Source of the DNA: a virus
Direction: 5' to 3' (one strand)
Virus record (IMG/VR): IMGVR_UViG_3300042868_014229
Span: 1 to 60,658 of that record
Length of the DNA: 60,658 nucleotides
Below the pieces are notes generated by a model. The model saw nothing but the letters and a program-made list of their open reading frames with translations, did not search any database and was not told the origin of the DNA. Both the position numbers and the translations under genes were made by a program. Of the stretch, positions 41,691-48,534 are shown in pieces. Positions within the stretch are counted from its first letter, which is position 1; each line of letters begins with the position of its first letter.

Positions 41691-42530
41691 TTTTTTTTCA
41701 TTATCTTTTAATGCATCTAACATATCCTTAAATAATTCACTGGTTGGCAAATCGTTAGGGTCATCAGCAAATGGATTTTCTATCTCGTTACTAATAATTT
41801 CCACACCTGCAATAATATAATATACCAACATAACCAATGGTGTAGCCCATAAACCCATTTCATGAAACATTCCAAAAGGAAGTGTTAAAAGATAAATCAA
41901 TATACTCATTTTTATATGTAAAACATAAGCCAATGGTATTGGTGTATTTTTTATACGTTCTAAATTATTTGAATGTTCCAAAAGTAAATTTAATGAATTG
42001 TTAATATGTGCAACATTTGGGTCATTTGAGTCAAATTGATGCAATTCTATAAAAGCTTCTTCAATAATCTTATTTTGTTTTATATGAAATGTTGTAGATT
42101 CTTGATTATCCATACTATTCACTAAATAATCGTGTAAAGATACCAAAAATTTTTTAACTATTCTTTTAAAATTTTTGGTAGAATCTGAATAATAATTGTT
42201 TTGATAACTTTTCATCGTAACTAGTCTGGCTGTTATCAAACCTACTTGAGTTGATAGGTTACCAATTATCTTACGACCATCCCACCATCTATCATAAGCT
42301 GTATTGGTTCTAAATACCAATAACAAACCAATAACAATTCCAATAAGACTATGCATTGTTGCTGGAATTGTAGATTTATCAAAGTGAAAAAATTTAACGA
42401 ATAACCCCATAGCCAGAGTGAATAACCCAATAAGACAGGTTCGCCAAACCAGAACCTTAAGGTAAACACCAGGTTTTGAAAATATTAAGTAAAATGCGTT
42501 TTTTTTAAGTGTTTTTTTAATTTGATGCAC
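41664..42530 (-). CDS. Bestrophin-like anion channel protein
   Basis: 288 residues with LLLVFRTNTAYDRWWDGRKII, ERIKNTPIPLAYVLHIK, PFGMFHEMG and ISNEIENPFADDPNDLP, the bestrophin/RFP-TM signatures. Members form pentameric Cl- or anion channels in bacterial inner membranes. A phage-encoded copy could change host membrane potential or act in exclusion or lysis timing. Shares one nucleotide with the next gene. Confidence 0.88.
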   Translation of the reverse strand: MHQIKKTLKKNAFYLIFSKPGVYLKVLVWRTCLIGLFTLAMGLFVKFFHFDKSTIPATMHSLIGIVIGLLLVFRTNTAYDRWWDGRKIIGNLSTQVGLITARLVTMKSYQNNYYSDSTKNFKRIVKKFLVSLHDYLVNSMDNQESTTFHIKQNKIIEEAFIELHQFDSNDPNVAHINNSLNLLLEHSNNLERIKNTPIPLAYVLHIKMSILIYLLTLPFGMFHEMGLWATPLVMLVYYIIAGVEIISNEIENPFADDPNDLPTSELFKDMLDALKDNEKKVVSTKIKL

Positions 42531-42871
42531 TATTTTGAATAATTAGCGTTAATTTCTGTTTTTCTATCTCTTAGCAACTCTATTAAATCATGATATATTG
42601 CCCCATTTGAATAAGTTTTCAAGTATAGGTCTAAATAATTCATTGCAGCATCCAAATGTTCTTGTGTATTGCTTGATTTAATAATTGCTTTTGCTTTTTC
42701 TATTGTTTTAACTTCAGAACATTTTTCACAATACAAAGGTACTTCTTTTTCAGTACCTTTGATAGTAAAAGTATCATCTTCATTGTACGTTACATATTCT
42801 GTGATTACAGAACACTCATCACATAAAGCAACTGGGTCCCCCCCATTAAATTTTATTGTCGGTTTTTTCAT
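42530..42871 (-). CDS. Zinc-ribbon-like protein, 113 aa
   Basis: Two CxxC pairs (ALCDECSV and LYCEKCSE) spaced about 33 residues apart form a likely zinc ribbon; the C-terminal half is helical. It may bind nucleic acid or protein. Overlaps the thioesterase gene by 26 nt. Confidence 0.65.
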   Translation of the reverse strand: MKKPTIKFNGGDPVALCDECSVITEYVTYNEDDTFTIKGTEKEVPLYCEKCSEVKTIEKAKAIIKSSNTQEHLDAAMNYLDLYLKTYSNGAIYHDLIELLRDRKTEINANYSK

Positions 42872-43292
42872 CTTGTTTATTTTCTAATTTATCAAAGCTT
42901 AACCCATGGTGAAAAGACTTTTTATCTTTCATTGCTACAAACGTAAAATTAGCAGCACAAATATCTTGTACTTCACCCATAGTACTTTCACTAGAAACAC
43001 TTATTTTAACTTGAATACTGGATTTACCTAGTGTTTTAATTTCAGCAGTCATAGTAATCAAATCACCCAAGAAAGCTGGTTTTTTGAAATCTATTCTATC
43101 AACACTTGCAGTAACGGCACCATCAGCACCTGTACCATATAAAGCACGTCTAACAACCTTTACACCTGCAATATCCATTTCTGCCATTACTTTACCACCA
43201 AAAAGGGTGTCAGCATAATTTAAGTCTTGTGGGAATACTGTAAATGAATGTACAGCAGTTAATTTATTTTTCCCTGTGCCATCTATAATCAT
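42846..43292 (-). CDS. Hotdog-fold acyl-CoA thioesterase (YciA-like)
   Basis: 148 residues: FPQDLNYADTLFGGKVMAEMDIAG and TASVDRIDFKKPAFLGDLI, followed by CAANFTFVAMKD, the acyl-CoA hydrolase pattern of the 4HBT family. The Asn/Asp after FPQ and the GG turn are conserved. It would hydrolyse acyl-CoA. Its purpose in a phage is not obvious, perhaps membrane lipid change. Confidence 0.83.
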   Translation of the reverse strand: MIIDGTGKNKLTAVHSFTVFPQDLNYADTLFGGKVMAEMDIAGVKVVRRALYGTGADGAVTASVDRIDFKKPAFLGDLITMTAEIKTLGKSSIQVKISVSSESTMGEVQDICAANFTFVAMKDKKSFHHGLSFDKLENKQDEKTDNKI

Positions 43293-43585
43293 TATTCTTC
43301 AGTTTTAATTGGTTCTTCCGTTTCTGGTGATTCAGCTGGTTTCTCAGTTTTCATTGAATGTATGGTTACAATTGCAGCATCAACAAGTTCTGTCAATTCA
43401 CCATATTTATTTTGATGAGCAATATCGATAAGACGACATAATGCTTCAGTAACACATGTAATATCAACAAGAATCATTTCTTTAGCTTCTTCAGGTGTTG
43501 ATGGTGGTGGAACTTCTGGTGGTTTACCAATAACTATTGGTTGTTCTCTTTCAGTATCAATACTGATAAAAATATTATTTTTCAT
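43292..43585 (-). CDS. Hypothetical protein, 97 aa
   Basis: N-terminal strand, Pro-rich linker (KPPEVPPPSTPEEAKE), helical middle and Glu-rich tail. Promoter at 43604-43634. Function unknown. Confidence 0.55.
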   Translation of the reverse strand: MKNNIFISIDTEREQPIVIGKPPEVPPPSTPEEAKEMILVDITCVTEALCRLIDIAHQNKYGELTELVDAAIVTIHSMKTEKPAESPETEEPIKTEE

Positions 43586-43603
43586 AAATTTATTTATTTT
43601 TTA

Positions 43604-43634
43604 CAAAGATACTATAAAAAAAGTAAAAAACAAC
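43604..43634 (-). promoter_or_regulatory. Bacteroidetes-type promoter
   Basis: -7 TATCTTTG (43604-43611), GTTG -33 element at 43631-43634, 19-nt spacer. It lies in the divergent gap opposite the + strand gene. Confidence 0.6.
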
Positions 43635-43658
43635 TATTTATTAGAAAAAATAGTTATT

Positions 43659-43808
43659 ATGGCAAAAGCAAAAACAACATCAGCAAACACTAGTGTCAAA
43701 TTGGATAGACCTAAAAAGAAAAGACCAGGAGTACACGCAAAATCAAAATCCTCTAAACTTAAACAATCTAAAAATTATTTAAAGAAAAACAAAGGACAAG
43801 GTAAGTAA
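43659..43808 (+). CDS. Small basic protein (KRPGVHAKxKxSKxKxSKNY family), 49 aa
   Basis: The only + strand gene in the window. 49 residues, very rich in Lys, with KKKRPGVHAKSKSSKLKQS and NYLKK and a GQGK end. I recognise this pattern from many unrelated marine and large phages. It probably binds nucleic acid. It is flanked by the divergent promoter region at 43604-43634 and a terminator at 43812-43837. Confidence 0.7.
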   Translation: MAKAKTTSANTSVKLDRPKKKRPGVHAKSKSSKLKQSKNYLKKNKGQGK

Positions 43809-43811
43809 AAC

Positions 43812-43837
43812 AAAAAGAGGCTATTATGCCTCTTTTT
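43812..43837. terminator. Bidirectional terminator
   Basis: 10-bp stem AAAAAGAGGC/GCCTCTTTTT between the convergent + strand gene and the GNAT gene. The GNAT stop lies in the loop. Confidence 0.85.
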
Positions 43838-44345
43838 TTATTTCTTTTAATTGTGATACCATATCATGTGCACCAGCAATTTTAATAACTTCAAAACCAA
43901 ATCTACGATAGTATCTAAGCAAGTCTTCAATAGTTGGTCTAGGTTCAGGTCCAACTGGTGTTGCATTAAGGAATATTGTTTTAATATTCTTTTCTTTACA
44001 ACGTTCTAAAATAGCATTCATAAGTTGAGAACCATATCTTTTTACTTTATCACCTCTGAATTTTTGATATATTTCTATGTGATTTATTTTAGCAGCGTTT
44101 CCTTGTGGGAAGTGTCTACCCATATCTGGGTCAACATATTCAGCATCTGGGTCTTCATAACTATTAGTAACGTACTCATCACTATCCATCTTGAAATCAA
44201 CAACAGCATAACCAACTGGTTCATTTTCTTCATTAGTAATAACAATATTGGTTTTATCCCAACCAATTTCATCATCTTTAGTGTCAAAAAATTCAATACC
44301 TTCTTCTAAATTTTCTCTGAGTAATTGTTTAATTAATTTTTTCAT
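43824..44345 (-). CDS. Tagged GNAT N-acetyltransferase
   Basis: N-terminal tag MKKLIKQLLRENLEE, then a GNAT domain: EPVGYAVVDFKM, EIYQKFRGDKVKRYGSQLMN (acetyl-CoA loop), and RYYRRFGFEVI. It transfers acetyl groups to an unknown substrate. The tag is shared with the next two genes and may mark proteins packaged in the virion. It directly follows the tagged gene at 44347-45417. Confidence 0.75.
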   Translation of the reverse strand: MKKLIKQLLRENLEEGIEFFDTKDDEIGWDKTNIVITNEENEPVGYAVVDFKMDSDEYVTNSYEDPDAEYVDPDMGRHFPQGNAAKINHIEIYQKFRGDKVKRYGSQLMNAILERCKEKNIKTIFLNATPVGPEPRPTIEDLLRYYRRFGFEVIKIAGAHDMVSQLKEIKKEA

Positions 44346-44346
44346 A

Positions 44347-45417
44347 TTAGTGTTGTGTTAATAATATTGTTCTTACATCTGTTCTAAAACCAGCATCATC
44401 ACCATCATTGGTAGTTATTATAACATTCCATTTAGGAGTTTCACTTTTTGGTGTTTGCATCATTTCATCATAAGTAAGTATTGTGTTAATATCAAAACCA
44501 TATTCATTAGCAATACGTTCTTTTAATGTTTTTTCATCAGCAAATTTCATTAAGTTTAAATCTTTAAACATTTGTTTAGGTACGACTACAGACATTTTAT
44601 TTTTCAAAGGGTCATTTTTACCAGTTTGCGTTTTATTCGCACCAGTAGAGAATGTTGTTTGAAAACCAGTATCATTGGTTGCTAAATCACCCATTTTGGT
44701 ATAAGCATAACTATCAACATTATACCCTTCAGATTGTAATTTGCTCATAACATTTTCAGCTATTGCAACATATCTTTTTGTAAAGAAATCACCAGAATCA
44801 TTCCAACGTAACAAAACTTTATTTTTGTAACCTTCTAAAGCTCCATGTTCAATACATTTTTCTTTTAATTCTTCATAAAATTGTTGTTCATAACCATTTG
44901 GGTCATTCAAAAGAAAATTAAGTCTTCTAGTCATACTATCATATGAAGCACTATATTGAATAAAACGACCTTTTAAAGCATAACATATGTTAACACACTT
45001 ACCAGCACCAGGACAAGTTTCAATAAATGAAAACTTTTGTTTATCCATATCGTATACTATACCTCTAAATGCTGGCAAACCAGTTTTATAAACATATTCA
45101 TTATGATTACCAGTTTTAAGAATTTTCTCGTTGGTGTTGATTAAGTTGTTTGGTCTTTTGGTTATTTGTTTAATGAAATAATCAATATCTACATCTTCAC
45201 CATCGTTAAAAAATTCAGAACTAGCATGAAGATAAGGCAACCCTTTAGGAAATTTTTGTCTATCTTTTGTTTCTAACCCTTTGTTACCTCTAATATCATT
45301 TAAGTGTTTAACAATTTGTTTAGGATTAACACATGTTTGTTTTACATCACTGAATGTATCATCCCAATCAATCTCATTTAATAGTGCTTCCCTAAGTAAT
45401 TTTTTTATATTTAACAT
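44347..45417 (-). CDS. Tagged Gp88-like protein, 356 aa
   Basis: N-terminal tag MLNIKKLLREALLNE ending in LxNE. The middle has ETCPGAGKCVNICYALKGRF (Cys set) and VLLRWNDSGDFF, the pattern of phage gene-product-88-like proteins. The cysteines suggest a metal or iron-sulphur cofactor. The function of that family is not known. The tag is followed by an acidic site that a head protease could cut. Confidence 0.7.
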   Translation of the reverse strand: MLNIKKLLREALLNEIDWDDTFSDVKQTCVNPKQIVKHLNDIRGNKGLETKDRQKFPKGLPYLHASSEFFNDGEDVDIDYFIKQITKRPNNLINTNEKILKTGNHNEYVYKTGLPAFRGIVYDMDKQKFSFIETCPGAGKCVNICYALKGRFIQYSASYDSMTRRLNFLLNDPNGYEQQFYEELKEKCIEHGALEGYKNKVLLRWNDSGDFFTKRYVAIAENVMSKLQSEGYNVDSYAYTKMGDLATNDTGFQTTFSTGANKTQTGKNDPLKNKMSVVVPKQMFKDLNLMKFADEKTLKERIANEYGFDINTILTYDEMMQTPKSETPKWNVIITTNDGDDAGFRTDVRTILLTQH

Positions 45418-45446
45418 ATTTTTGTCTTTATTATAAATATAACGAA

Positions 45447-46010
45447 TTACTTCATTTTATAATCTTTTTTACTTCCGTCAGCTTTTGAATAAACAATCTT
45501 TGAAGGTTCCATTTCCATATTAACCAAATCTTTAGCTTTCTTTATGTATTTTGCTGCCTTTCCTGGTTTTAAATACGCTATTGTACAATGTGGATGATAA
45601 TCTGGGAAGTTGCTAGTAAACGGATATTCTTTAAATACCTTATTCAATTTATGCAAGTCTTTGCTTTCAACATCAAACTTCAATACATCGTATTTAGGAT
45701 TATCAAAGGAAGAAATCGATTTAAAAGCGATTTTAGGCTCTTTAATTTCGTTTATGTCTTCTTCTATATCTTCGTCCTCGATGTCGTCATGTAGGCCATA
45801 TAATATGGTTACGTGAGGTTCATCTTCTCTACCATAACTGTTGTCACCTTCTTCGGTGTATAGGTCATCTTCGTCAATCATGTCTTGTAGTTCTTCCCAT
45901 GATTCTTCGTTTACATCTAGGAAAACCATAAGGCATCCATATTCATGTTTATGGTCTTTTTTTTCAGCTTCGGTAAGCAAAGCTTTTCTTACTAATTTAC
46001 GTATATTCAT
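45447..46010 (-). CDS. Tagged 2H phosphoesterase (2'-5' RNA ligase-like)
   Basis: HVTILYGLHDD and HPHCTIAYLKPG supply the two HxT/S motifs of 2H phosphoesterases, which process 2',3'-cyclic or 2'-5' phosphates of RNA or nucleotides. Start set at the internal Met (MNIRKLVRKALLTE), giving the same N-terminal tag as its neighbours; the 16 residues above it are unlike a tag. It may act on RNA ends, or counter 2'-5' or cyclic oligonucleotide signalling, which is an inference. Confidence 0.78.
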   Translation of the reverse strand: MNIRKLVRKALLTEAEKKDHKHEYGCLMVFLDVNEESWEELQDMIDEDDLYTEEGDNSYGREDEPHVTILYGLHDDIEDEDIEEDINEIKEPKIAFKSISSFDNPKYDVLKFDVESKDLHKLNKVFKEYPFTSNFPDYHPHCTIAYLKPGKAAKYIKKAKDLVNMEMEPSKIVYSKADGSKKDYKMK

Positions 46011-46051
46011 AATAATTCTTTTATATGTAAATATACGAATATAAAATAAAA

Positions 46052-46073
46052 AATCCATGCTTTCACATGGATT
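46052..46073 (-). terminator. Intrinsic terminator
   Basis: Stem AATCCATG/CATGGATT with 6-nt loop and T-rich tail on the - strand, directly below the 37-aa gene. Confidence 0.75.
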
Positions 46074-46076
46074 TAG

Positions 46077-46190
46077 TTATTGATTTTTCAATCTAGATAG
46101 AATTTCTTCATTCTTTTTAATTACAGCAGTTCTTTTTACTTGATTACCTCTGTTTGCTTTAGGTTTCCCTGGTTTGTGTGATTTTGACAT
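46077..46190 (-). CDS. Small basic protein, 37 aa
   Basis: 37 residues, MSKSHKPGKPKANRGNQ then KRTAVIKKNEE. Highly basic, resembling short phage RNA- or DNA-binding peptides. It lies between the odd tRNA at 46233 and a terminator. Confidence 0.5.
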   Translation of the reverse strand: MSKSHKPGKPKANRGNQVKRTAVIKKNEEILSRLKNQ

Positions 46191-46232
46191 AATATTTTGT
46201 TTCCTAATAAATATGTCAATTTTTAAAATTTG

Positions 46233-46352
46233 TGGGGAGGGCTGGAATCGAACCAGCGTTTTTCAAATTTACAGTTTGTGTGAAGTGTGTTTGAGTTTGC
46301 AGAAAGCATTCTTCTTTAACAGAATGCACAAGACCAACATTTCAACCTCCCC
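46233..46352 (-). tRNA. Oversized tRNA-like RNA, 120 nt (Tyr- or Asn-type signals)
   Basis: 7-bp acceptor GGGGAGG/CCTCCCC and a perfect T arm (GCTGG TTCGATT CCAGC), discriminator A, no encoded CCA. The body is about 47 nt too long. A hairpin GCATTC/GAATGC has an enlarged loop with TGTTAAA (GTT, Asn-like). A later stem CAAA/TTTG carries loop CTGTAAA (GTA, Tyr-like). It is unclear which is the anticodon arm, so one of them belongs to an insertion. A normal tRNA-Tyr exists at 47220-47301. Confidence 0.5.
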
Positions 46353-46419
46353 AAAATAGAGGACTTTCACCTCTTGGACATGGTTTGTTTCGCCTAAGTC
46401 GCCACGTCAACAGACCCAG

Positions 46420-46492
46420 AGCGAGTGAAGGGATTCGAACCCTCGACAACCTAATTGGTAATCAGGTGCTCTACCAACTGAGCTACACTCGC
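46420..46492 (-). tRNA. tRNA-Gly(ACC)
   Basis: Normal cloverleaf: acceptor GCGAGTG/CACTCGC, T73, stem CCTGA/TTAGG and loop TTACCAA. Gly identity (G1-C72, C2-G71, G3-C70, C35, C36, U73) is complete. The anticodon ACC with A34 is very rare for bacterial Gly tRNAs, which normally use GCC, TCC or CCC. Confidence 0.85.
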
Positions 46493-46629
46493 ATTTATGC
46501 CTCTCTCTGCATCCGTCACACCCCATTTGTATTCTGTTAATCTCCTAAGACCGTTTGCTACGCTTGACATTAAGCCTCAGCCCTTAAAAGGATTTTCCTA
46601 ACGGTAAATCGGTGTCAAAAACCAGTATA
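46493..46629 (-). other. GC-rich intergenic region, possible structured RNA
   Basis: 137 nt with no reading frame and raised GC, between a tRNA-Gly and the 88-aa gene. ACCGTT and AACGGT can close a domain of about 55 nt, with an inner CCTT/AAGG hairpin. It may be a leader or processing element for the tRNA transcript. No known family recognised. Confidence 0.35.
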
Positions 46630-46896
46630 TCATTTCAAGTTGATTTTACCAACTATCTTGAAACCTTGTGGTTTCCATTTTTCTTTTTCTTTGTCGCTTA
46701 TAGTGTTGCCATTTCTACCAACATGAAACTTGTAACATGTTTTGCATTTGTAAGCAACAACTTTAAACTTTCTATCTGGCAAAGCATTAACGCTTTTTGC
46801 GTGTTTGATAGCTGATTCTAAATCATTAAATTGTCTTTTAGGTTTATCAACCAATTGACCATTTATTCTATCTACTGTTTGAGTTGTACAATCCAT
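46630..46896 (-). CDS. Hypothetical protein with CxxC, 88 aa
   Basis: 88 residues, basic, with YKCKTCYKFHVGRNG, a zinc-binding-like CxxC-H motif seen in small phage proteins. Promoter at 46916-46946. Function unknown. Confidence 0.6.
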   Translation of the reverse strand: MDCTTQTVDRINGQLVDKPKRQFNDLESAIKHAKSVNALPDRKFKVVAYKCKTCYKFHVGRNGNTISDKEKEKWKPQGFKIVGKINLK

Positions 46897-46915
46897 ATCT
46901 TTATAATTTATTTCG

Positions 46916-46946
46916 CAAAGATATGAAGTTTTTTTAATTTACCAAA
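46916..46946 (-). promoter_or_regulatory. Bacteroidetes-type promoter
   Basis: -33 TTTG (46943-46946), 19-nt spacer, -7 TATCTTTG (46916-46923). Overlaps the end of the 63-aa gene. Confidence 0.7.
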
Positions 46947-47125
46947 TCATTGTAAGTTTTTTTTTCAGAAACTGATGCAAATTGATTAATCATAAGACGA
47001 TGTGCTTCCCATGCTTCTGCTATTGCTACTTTAGCATCTTCTAAATCTCTAGCCCACGTAACTACTTCGATTTCTGGTATGGTTATTTTAATAAAACCAT
47101 CAAAACTTTTCCTAAATTCCATCAT
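46934..47125 (-). CDS. HicB-like small protein, 63 aa
   Basis: MEFRKSFDGFIKITIPEIE then AKVAIAEAWEAHR is similar to partial HicB-type (RNase H-like) antitoxin folds. No HicA toxin partner is adjacent, so this may be an orphan. Low certainty of family. Confidence 0.45.
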   Translation of the reverse strand: MMEFRKSFDGFIKITIPEIEVVTWARDLEDAKVAIAEAWEAHRLMINQFASVSEKKTYNDLVN

Positions 47126-47139
47126 TTTAAATTATTAGA

Positions 47140-47211
47140 GCACATAGACGGAACTGACCCGACAACTGAGGGTTACAAATCCCCTATTTTTCCTGTTAAA
47201 CTATACGTGCA
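47140..47211 (-). tRNA. tRNA-Thr(TGT), atypical T loop
   Basis: Acceptor GCACGTA/TATGTGC, anticodon loop TTTGTAA (TGT). The anticodon stem has one A-C mismatch, the T stem one T-T mismatch, and the T loop reads GTCAGTT instead of TTCRANY. It may be a degenerate or specially folded tRNA. Confidence 0.55.
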
Positions 47212-47219
47212 TATTTTTG

Positions 47220-47301
47220 TGGGGCACACAGGATTCGAACCTGCTCAGCCGAAGCACCAGTTTTACAGACTGGCCCAACTCTCCTACGTTGGCGGTACCC
47301 C
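47220..47301 (-). tRNA. tRNA-Tyr(GTA)
   Basis: Class II tRNA: acceptor GGGGTAC/GTGCCCC, stem CCAGT/ACTGG, loop CTGTAAA, variable arm TGCTTCGGCTGA, T arm GCAGG TTCGAAT CCTGT. No encoded CCA. Confidence 0.95.
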
Positions 47302-47374
47302 AGATAGAACAGAGAGATATTGTTTCAAATTAAAAGTTTGTTTTTGTTAATTGCTGAAATCTCTCTTTATCTTG

Positions 47375-47445
47375 TTGGGATACAAGGATTCGAACCTTGA
47401 CGGACTGGCTCAAAACCAGTAATGCTACCGTTACATCATATCCCA
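47375..47445 (-). tRNA. tRNA-Gln(TTG)
   Basis: Acceptor TGGGATA/TATCCCA (U1-A72, a Gln feature), stem ACTGG/CCAGT, loop TTTTGAG. Preceded by leader-repeat copy A. Confidence 0.95.
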
Positions 47446-47449
47446 AAAT

Positions 47450-47511
47450 TTCTAATTCTATGCAAACACTTTTCCGTGTGGGTCCCTATGAATTAGTAAC
47501 AGTCCTTTCTC
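47450..47511 (-). repeat. Inter-tRNA linker repeat, copy A
   Basis: On the - strand, GACTGTTACTAATTCATAG, then a variable loop, then TAGAATTAGA. CTAATTC and GAATTAG pair as a hairpin. Located between tRNA-Gly(TCC) and tRNA-Gln. Same design as 47591-47650 and 59821-59871. Confidence 0.8.
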
Positions 47512-47512
47512 G

Positions 47513-47586
47513 TGCAGATAGTGAGATTCGAACTCACGAAGTCCTGATTGGAAGTCAGGTGCAATTGGCCACTATGCGACATCTGC
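47513..47586 (-). tRNA. tRNA-Gly(TCC)
   Basis: Acceptor GCAGATG/TATCTGC, stem CCTGA/TCAGG, loop CTTCCAA, T arm GTGAG TTCGAAT CTCAC. Confidence 0.95.
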
Positions 47587-47590
47587 AATT

Positions 47591-47650
47591 TTCTAATTCT
47601 ACGCTTCGAGTTCTTCACGGTCTTCTATGAATTAGTAACAGTCTCTTCTC
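47591..47650 (-). repeat. Inter-tRNA linker repeat, copy B
   Basis: Same end blocks as copy A with a different inner loop. Located between tRNA-Pro(TGG) and tRNA-Gly(TCC). Confidence 0.8.
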
Positions 47651-47652
47651 AG

Positions 47653-47725
47653 TCTAAGTAGCAGGGCTCGAACCTGCGGTCTCATGGTCCCAAACCATGC
47701 GGAATACCAACTTTCCCACACCTAG
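47653..47725 (-). tRNA. tRNA-Pro(TGG)
   Basis: Acceptor CTAGGTG/TACTTAG, stem CATGG/CCATG, loop TTTGGGA (TGG), T arm GCAGG TTCGAGC CCTGC. Confidence 0.92.
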
Positions 47726-47789
47726 ATTAATGTGTTCATTATTTATGAGTGTTCATTGTCAATGAACATGTAATTATATTGAACACTTG

Positions 47790-47864
47790 TGCATCCACTG
47801 GGGCTCGAACCCAGACAGCCCATATTAAAAGTATGGTGCCTTATTCCATTTTGGCTATAGATGC
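47790..47864 (-). tRNA. tRNA-Lys(TTT)
   Basis: Acceptor GCATCTA/TGGATGC, loop CTTTTAA, T arm CTGGG TTCGAGC CCCAG. Confidence 0.93.
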
Positions 47865-47880
47865 AATTTTATTTGTCTTG

Positions 47881-47952
47881 TAGCCCCAACGGGAATCGAA
47901 CCCATTTTCCTCGGTTAAAAGCCGAGTACATCGCCAGCAATGTTTTGAAGCC
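47881..47952 (-). tRNA. tRNA-Lys(TTT), second copy
   Basis: Acceptor GGCTTCA/TGGGGCT with three G-U pairs, stem CTCGG/CCGAG, loop CTTTTAA, T arm ATGGG TTCGATT CCCGT. The acceptor is wobble-rich compared with the first copy. Confidence 0.8.
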
Positions 47953-48040
47953 ATAGTTATTACTATCCCTTCAACGCATTGAAGGCGGTTAGTGTTTACT
48001 CTTTATGTTCTTTATCTTTTTCATAATTTTTATTTTCTTG

Positions 48041-48113
48041 TCGGGTTTAAAGGATTCGAACCTTTATCGAGCAGCCGCATGCCGCCCAGTTTGCCAATTA
48101 ACGTATTACCCGA
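48041..48113 (-). tRNA. tRNA-like gene with abnormal anticodon arm
   Basis: Acceptor about TCGGGTA/AACCCGA (one mismatch), T arm AAAGG TTCGAAT CCTTT. The anticodon arm is a 7-bp stem GGGCGGC/GCTGCTC with a 5-nt loop ATGCG and no U33. TGC or GCG could be the anticodon. Isotype undetermined. Confidence 0.5.
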
Positions 48114-48138
48114 ATTGTTATTATTTTATTCTATTTTG

Positions 48139-48214
48139 TCGAGTGAGTGGGATTCGAACCCACGTGCTCTAGCGTCCAAGGCCAGCGAGATAGACCTGAC
48201 TCCTCTACCACTCG
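48139..48214 (-). tRNA. tRNA-Pro(TGG)-like
   Basis: Acceptor CGAGTGG/TCACTCG (C1-G72), long D loop, stem CTGGC/GCTAG, loop CTTGGAC (TGG), T arm GTGGG TTCGAAT CCCAC. Probably a second proline tRNA. Confidence 0.7.
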
Positions 48215-48238
48215 TTTGTTAATTTTGTTGCATAAAAA

Positions 48239-48267
48239 AACCCAGTTTAGATTTCTCTAACTGGGTT
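48239..48267 (-). terminator. Intrinsic terminator
   Basis: 9-bp stem AACCCAGTT/AACTGGGTT followed by seven T residues on the - strand, between the 33-aa gene and tRNA array 1. Confidence 0.8.
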
Positions 48268-48291
48268 AATAAATAATACTTGCGTATTGTT

Positions 48292-48393
48292 TTACTTTAT
48301 CATGTTTGACTTCATGACATACCCAGTTGTGCCTTTAGGCGTTCCGCCTTGAGGTTGATACTGTTTCGTTTGATATGTTTTTGTTGTCATCAT
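48292..48393 (-). CDS. Small hypothetical protein, 33 aa
   Basis: 33 residues, MMTTKTYQTKQYQPQGG then TPKGTTGYVMKSN. Too short for homology, but a full promoter 48 nt above it and a terminator 25 nt below make it a likely real small gene. Confidence 0.5.
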   Translation of the reverse strand: MMTTKTYQTKQYQPQGGTPKGTTGYVMKSNMIK

Positions 48394-48440
48394 TGTTTCT
48401 AATTTTGTGGGTTTTACCCTGTTTGTTTAATAAATATATG

Positions 48441-48471
48441 CAAATGTACGAAAGTTTTTTAATTAATCAAG
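48441..48471 (-). promoter_or_regulatory. Bacteroidetes-type promoter
   Basis: -7 TACATTTG (48441-48448), 19-nt spacer, -33 CTTG (48468-48471). Confidence 0.6.
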
Positions 48472-48534
48472 TTTTTTTATTACTTTTTTTCAAAAAAATT
48501 ACATTTATTTTTTAAAGTATTGATAATGTGATAG

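Noticed and set aside
47397-47630. 77-aa + strand frame in tRNA array 1
   Set aside because: Complement of tRNA-Gln, tRNA-Gly and the linker repeats.
47450-47650. CRISPR-like array from the linker repeats
   Set aside because: Only two nearby copies, separated by tRNA genes, with no uniform spacers and no cas genes.
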